Shown here: positions 59,155 through 64,000 of the stretch, one piece after another | How the letters are laid out: every line of letters starts with the position of its first letter | Numbering within the stretch: position 1 is the first letter of the stretch | Source of the DNA: Isoetes taiwanensis | Lineage: Eukaryota; Streptophyta; Lycopodiopsida; Isoetales; Isoetaceae | Assembly (NCBI GenBank): GCA_021234155.1 | Contig: JAJEKV010000004.1 | Span: 20,377,619 to 20,441,618, forward strand | Direction: 5' to 3' | Length of the DNA stretch: 64,000 nt | Made by a program: the position numbers and the translations under genes | Notes under the pieces: generated by a model | The model's database searches: none | Seen by the model: only the letters and a program-made list of their open reading frames with translations | Told to the model about the DNA's origin: nothing

Positions 59155-62100
59155 CTAGCCCCTTCTTATAACCTCGGATGTGTCCATCTCCGTATAGCCT
59201 GTTACATCTGGGATGTCTACAGACATGGCCTGTGCAAGGACTTGGAGATGTGGATCTGGTCCTTCCGTCTCAGTATCCATTGCGCTGCCTTCCACCGATG
59301 CGCCATTCTGGACACCAGAGTCGATTTCAGATGTATGGAAGAGATTCTTTTTCTTGGCTACAACCTGGTGCTCTTGTGTACCACTTGGCTCACCCTCTTG
59401 ATGCGCAGGATCCACGTCCATTCCTATGTATTCGAAATTTGACCCCCTGTAAGGAAAGACATGTAGGCATCAAATCTTTTGTTTAAGGCCCCCAATTTTT
59501 GAAACATAGGCTCTAGCGCATTAATACCTTTCTCAGTAGACTCAAGAAGTCTTTTCGTTTCCTGCATCATTTCCTCGTAGCTCTTCTCATCCATTTGATC
59601 CAAGATTTCATCAAGCTTAGATATATCTGTTTTCTGGGTAATATTTATATTGACCTTGTCAGGATCATTTGTAGTGTCTGCTTTCTCCTCTTCAACTGTC
59701 TCCCCAGTGCCTTGGCAAACCATTTTTTCAAGCTTATCCAAGAAAGCCATAAGAAATCAGCATACTTTACCTTGGATTTCGAATGCAATACTTTTCTTTC
59801 CCTGCATTAAGGCGACACAGGAAGCTGTACCAGCTGAGAAGAAATCAAGGACACAACCATCCTTGGGCACCAGCTGGTCAACAATGTAGTAAGCATATGA
59901 TGTCTTCAATTGGCACTTCAGCACGTGATCACCTTCCATTCCGACAAACTTGTATCTGGGTTTACCCCTGAAGTAAGTCTGCCATTTTTTTTTCATTTTC
60001 TCATCAGTTTCTTCATTACCAATGACAGGCATTGGTGGCAAGGGGGTGCTCTTTGGTGCTGTGCTCACCGGTGTCAAACGAAGCTCCAGCTCATGCAATA
60101 TCGACATTACCCTGGAGTCGCTTCTGTTAATGCACATATGGGTGATGTAATACTGATATTCCTTCACCCTTTTCTTGTTCACCCATCCTTGCTCGTCATA
60201 TGTGCCTACAGAAATGTGGGATCCGCCTTGAATCTGCTTCTGGCTGTACAAGCAATCTGACAAGTTCACAGACCGCATCAGAATAACCAGGTGATAAATA
60301 TTAGCAGTTGTCATGCTAGATATTCTTGTAAAGAGTTCCATGTACTTTTTGCAGGTCCATAATGTAGAGAATTCCCTGATGTCAATGAACACCAAAGTTG
60401 CATTCTCAGATACTGGAGTGGACGTAGGAATCCCTTCCTTTGTCACTGCATGAACAACATTTTTCTTATGTTTGATTTTGATAGCCTCTTCAGGTTTCAA
60501 AATCGATCTACTCGGTTCTAGAAAAGCAACGGGCAAATTACCCACGACATGATCTTTGTTGTAATTGGCTTTCACGTATTCTGTATCCGAATCAAATATA
60601 TCAAGAATCCGCTGTTCTGTGAAAGCAGGAAACTCAGACAACAATTCTTCGAAGGAAGAGTAATCTTTCGCAATGTGGAAGCATAGGACAGAATCTCTTT
60701 GCGCATGAAGGTCAAGCTTCTAATGTCAATGGCGCGCTGCTTGCAATCAAACCTGCCGTGATATCCGGCCTACACCTTAAAGTATGTTTTTCCTTCCAAA
60801 ATCTCATCAAGCAGCTGAGAAACCCTCTGCATTAGACATGCCTCTAAGGTATCTTAACCAGGTTTTGTTGAAGAAGTCCTTCGTTGGCCTATCAGGTAAA
60901 TCCCCATGTTCATCACAGAGTTTTCTGCCCACCCATTTGTTGGCCACTTCCATTAATTTTTTGAAGACCCGCTCCTCCATAAAAATGAACCGTTTTTCAT
61001 CTTTTAGCTCCTTCACCTTCAATGTGGTGGTAGCTATCTCATGGAAGTCCTACAAAAGAAATGGTCAGGGAAATCGCGGCCGCGATGTTGATGAGCTAAG
61101 AAAAGAAAATACCTTCCATGCCGATGTTGTGGCAGTACCAATAGGCCCTTGCGGAGGACATGCATATGTCTTATGTTGATGCCATAGCTGTTGAAGTTTC
61201 TCTTCAAAGGTTTTCTGTATACGGTGTTAGCAATGACTTCATTGCACTGAATGCTCAATTCAATATATTCTCTATCTGTCAAATTTCCATTCAGCACTCT
61301 GATTCTTCTCCTAGCGTAGGCTTTAGCAAACTCAAGCCTCTGTTCCAGTTCTCCAACAACACCGCAAAGCAATTGAGCTGCACATATACTATGATTACCT
61401 GAAATTATCCAAAATTTCTTGCCCTTGAAATCAGCTTCTGTGTTCCAGGTGATCTTTTTCCTGAAATAATAGAAACTGATAAGTTAGGAAGCCACAAAAC
61501 AATTATGATGGATAATAACAATCACCTGGTAATTGGGTCGAAGGGGACAACGTCGGCCGGTGTGAGGACCTCCATAGGATACGTCCTGAAGCTCTTCACC
61601 AGTGTTTGCACATGGTCGTTTGAACACATCCGATGGGTGAGATTAGCAGGAGCTAGCTCGCAATAAAAAATAGAGACCTTCATAAACCAGTTCACACCAA
61701 GCGGATAAAACCGTTTAAACTGTTCAAGCTTCTGTGCAGTTTGCTCAACCAACTTACGTTCTTCCTCGGGATTGAATTTAAGCTTAGTTGGCAGTTCAGA
61801 TATAACGGGCCATGCTAAGCTTTTCGAAGAAGATATTCCTGTGACAGAAGGGGGCGTGCGAGATGACGAAGGCTCTCCACTATCTGAAGTTGTCAGCTTG
61901 CGGAGGTTGATAGTGAACTTTGAAATCTTGTTGGGGACCGTCGTGTCTTTCGTTGGAACAGGGGGAGCACAAATAGCCAAAGGCTGTGTAGGATTAATAA
62001 TAGCTGAAGGATAGGAAGTGGAAACAGGCTCCACAGATAAGGCTCTGGCCTTGGTAGAGTCCTCTGCTAAAGAGACAGGCTTTACATTCTTCTTCTTGGC

Positions 62101-62680
62101 CTGAGCTCTTAACCAGTTTGTGTCCATTACCGAGGGCATTTTCTCATCACGTTTAGCTTTAAGTGCAATGCTGGGTGGTTTCTTATCTGCTAGCAAACCT
62201 TTCCTGCATGTCGAGAAACCAGACAATATATCCCTGTTTCCATTTATTCCAGACAAAGACATAGATTCATATGACTGCAGCTCCTAGCCATATCCTTTTG
62301 CACTTGTCGGAACATTTTTTCCCGTGGCCGGCTTGTTCAACTTGCTAGCTGTCATGAGTGAGGGATCGTAGTTCGTCCATTTCAATACTCAAGGAACTGC
62401 AATTGTTGTGTATCCTCCACGCTGCATATAATGGCGTCTTGGACATTGTTTTTTGTTCCTTCCCACATAGCAATCACAATCCCCACCTGTTGTATGTCCT
62501 CAGCCTTTTTGCCAGTCCGGAGGAACAAGCAAAGGTCTTTTATGCGGTCACCTTTAGTTTGTGGAATTGCTTGTGCAATTTCAATGCACCACTTCCTTTC
62601 ATTGGAAGGTGTGATGATCTTCGTAGGCTCAAAATCCGGACCACGAAACAAATCCAGAGCTGCAAGCAAAAGAAATGCAG
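59155..62680 (-). pseudogene. ParB-like plus N4/N6-type (beta-class) DNA methyltransferase-like protein, disrupted
   Basis: Minus-strand multi-exon gene. Exon from about 62660 (acceptor TTGCTTGCAG; EPTKIITPSNERKWC) to 62400; then a TAG at 62284-62286 and a basic linker (62262-61800). The ParB-like domain spans 61700-61230: YCELAPANLTHRM, ADVVPFDPITR, a small intron (about 61525-61462), FWIISGNHSICAAQLL, then NLTDREYIELSIQCNEVIAN. Further exons (61215-60790, 60715-59757) lead to a methyltransferase-like fold: ATLVFIDIREFSTLW at the place of the DPPY motif, then GCVLDFFSAGTASCVAL, the AdoMet-binding FxGxG-type loop. ParB-methyltransferase fusions are known from phages and bacteria. DPPY is lost and SAGTA is atypical, so catalysis is doubtful. 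One-base shifts sit near 61217 (A-run) and 60822 (G-run). The C-terminal coiled tail reaches 59155. Confidence 0.6.
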
Positions 62681-62707
62681 TATTAAACATAATGGCACTA
62701 AACTAAT

Positions 62708-62843
62708 CCTGCCGAGCACTCTAGAAGATCGCGACTGCGATCCTGCCGAGCACTCCACAAGATCGCGGTTGCGATCCTGCCGAGCCCTCCACGACATCGC
62801 GGCCGCTATCACTCGAAAGGATCGCGGCCACAATCCTGCTGAG
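62708..62843. repeat. Tandem repeat, 34-bp unit, three copies plus a part
   Basis: CCTGCCGAGC starts at 62708, 62742 and 62776; each unit holds GATCGCGNNTGCGAT or GCGGCCGC. A partial unit ends near 62843. GC-rich against the AT-rich surroundings. Confidence 0.85.
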
Positions 62844-63344
62844 GTCTATCAGTCTGTATGACTAAGTTAAAACGAAAAGATGAAGCGTAAAATAAAACAA
62901 GCATTCTCAAAATAAATCGCGGCCGCGATCTTCATGAGCTGAGGGGACAAGATCTTACCTTCTCTGATACTGGCTTTAGGTGCCATGGATCGCGGGCGCC
63001 AGAAAAAATTGGAAAGTGGCATTTCTAGGTCTGCGATCGAAGGCGCGAATGAGCTGAAGGCGCGGAATTCGTCGAAGGCGCTAGTCTCCTCTAAAAAAAA
63101 TTTCGCGATTTCTGAGAATAAGTAGTACTCCCAGGGTCGCCAGAATTTAATTTCACACGTGCGGGCTCTGACGCGCCATGAATGCCTGCCATTATTACAG
63201 CCGTCATTAATAATTACACGCCATTAATGCAGCCGCCATCATTTATTGAGGCGTAACAAATTTGTTATAATTGAGATATGTTCCGGACAAGAGGTACTTA
63301 TGGACGTGGACGTCCGGATTCAAAATCTGTACATTGAGGGAGAC

Positions 63345-63686
63345 TTACAACCACGTCCTTGTACGAAATTCCCGCGTAATAAATGCCCCACGGAATAAAG
63401 CAGTCTTTTCTTCAGGAGGAGGAGTTACGGACGGAAAAGAACAGCTGCGTTTGAAATTAGCAACTGAATTTCGCACTCGTTCTTGTTGGCGGGGATTCAA
63501 TTTTGAAGTCAAGCAAGCTGTTCCTGAAGGCGCTCGATCTCCTCCTAGGGGCCCGAACTGTTCTTGAAGGCGCTCATTCTGTTCTTGAAGGCGCTCGCTC
63601 TGTTCTTGAAGGCGCTCGAGTCTCTTAAGCTGCCAAGATTCAAGATCCTGAGGCCTTACCTGTATATGCTGCCAGACATTATTCAA
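63345..63686 (-). CDS. Short coiled-coil ORF built on a 21-bp tandem repeat
   Basis: 113-codon ORF. Its middle encodes RLQEQSERLQEQNERLQEQ, a 7-residue repeat arising from a 21-bp unit (63558, 63579 and 63600; a diverged copy near 63518). The product would be a short coiled coil, but no other support exists, so it may be a chance frame across the repeat. It lies about 0.7 kb upstream of the ParB-methyltransferase gene. Confidence 0.3.
   Translation of the reverse strand: MNNVWQHIQVRPQDLESWQLKRLERLQEQSERLQEQNERLQEQFGPLGGDRAPSGTACLTSKLNPRQQERVRNSVANFKRSCSFPSVTPPPEEKTALFRGAFITREFRTRTWL
63558..63620. repeat. Tandem repeat, 21-bp unit, three copies
   Basis: CTGTTCTTGAAGGCGCTC repeats with a 21-bp period at 63558, 63579 and 63600, plus a diverged copy about 40 bp upstream. 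Confidence 0.9.
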
Positions 63687-64000
63687 TTCAGGAGGTGATT
63701 TCTGTTTTGTTGTTTATGTATGGGAGATAATAGTCTTTCCACAACCACCAATGCATTTTACTGTAATAACACCATCTCTTATATGGTATATGCTGTTCAT
63801 GACTGTGTGTAATCTGCTAAGGGAGCCCTGAATCAATGGTGCATTTCTCCGAGGACTTGAGTAATGAGGGGCTTAGACAGCTCGGTTTCAGGCATAGAAT
63901 GGCTCATTCGATGCCTTTAGAATGAGGCTAGAAGATGATCCTAATATTGGGCATATAAATACGCCTTGCCAAGAGCACAACGCATACCCAAAGATGCTTA

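Overview
This window looks like a transposon-dense stretch of a land-plant nuclear genome. The support is AT-rich non-coding DNA, GT-AG introns, plant-type LINEs with poly(A) tails, CACTA-like and hAT-like MITEs, and one plant-type pentatricopeptide-repeat (PPR) gene. The PPR style and the large, old, nested transposons fit a seed-free vascular plant such as a fern; that is inference. Nothing bacterial or plasmid-like is present, although one gene (59.2-62.7 kb, minus) has a prokaryote-like ParB plus beta-class methyltransferase layout.

Layout. 1-7.2 kb is mostly non-coding, with one decayed minus-strand coding remnant. 7258-32876 is one LINE (LINE A) bracketed by a 16-bp target duplication; its ORF1 part and its 3' zinc-knuckle part are separated by a 23.4 kb block (element A, 8949-32392). 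Element A has 3.3-3.5 kb inverted arms carrying pieces of an SF1 (UPF1/SEN1-like) helicase gene. Inside lie a plus-strand DDE transposase gene (16.7-20.6 kb, split by a small LINE insertion) and a minus-strand coiled-coil/zinc-finger/FCP1-like HAD gene (26.8-22.1 kb). 32.9-38.5 kb shows no clear gene. The PPR ORF is at 38.6-39.9 kb. A second LINE (LINE B, about 40.08-56.29 kb) is interrupted by element B (40812-54554), which has short imperfect inverted ends and a TAAA target duplication. Element B carries the same two genes in the same tail-to-tail order, diverged and broken, plus a small acidic-protein gene. 56.3-64 kb holds a SINE-like head, a GGAACG-rich MITE and the ParB-methyltransferase pseudogene.

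Main point. Two independent, diverged elements (A and B) share a gene pair: a transposase with D-D-E-like motifs (DYAENY or DFAENY, then SDG, then HGKGEHDG) and a convergent gene for a coiled-coil, RING-like, FCP1/NIF-type HAD protein. Conserved order and orientation in two nested elements suggest that the HAD protein is a real component of this transposon family. The 4-bp duplication at element B is compatible with a Sola-type superfamily, but I cannot confirm that assignment without a search.
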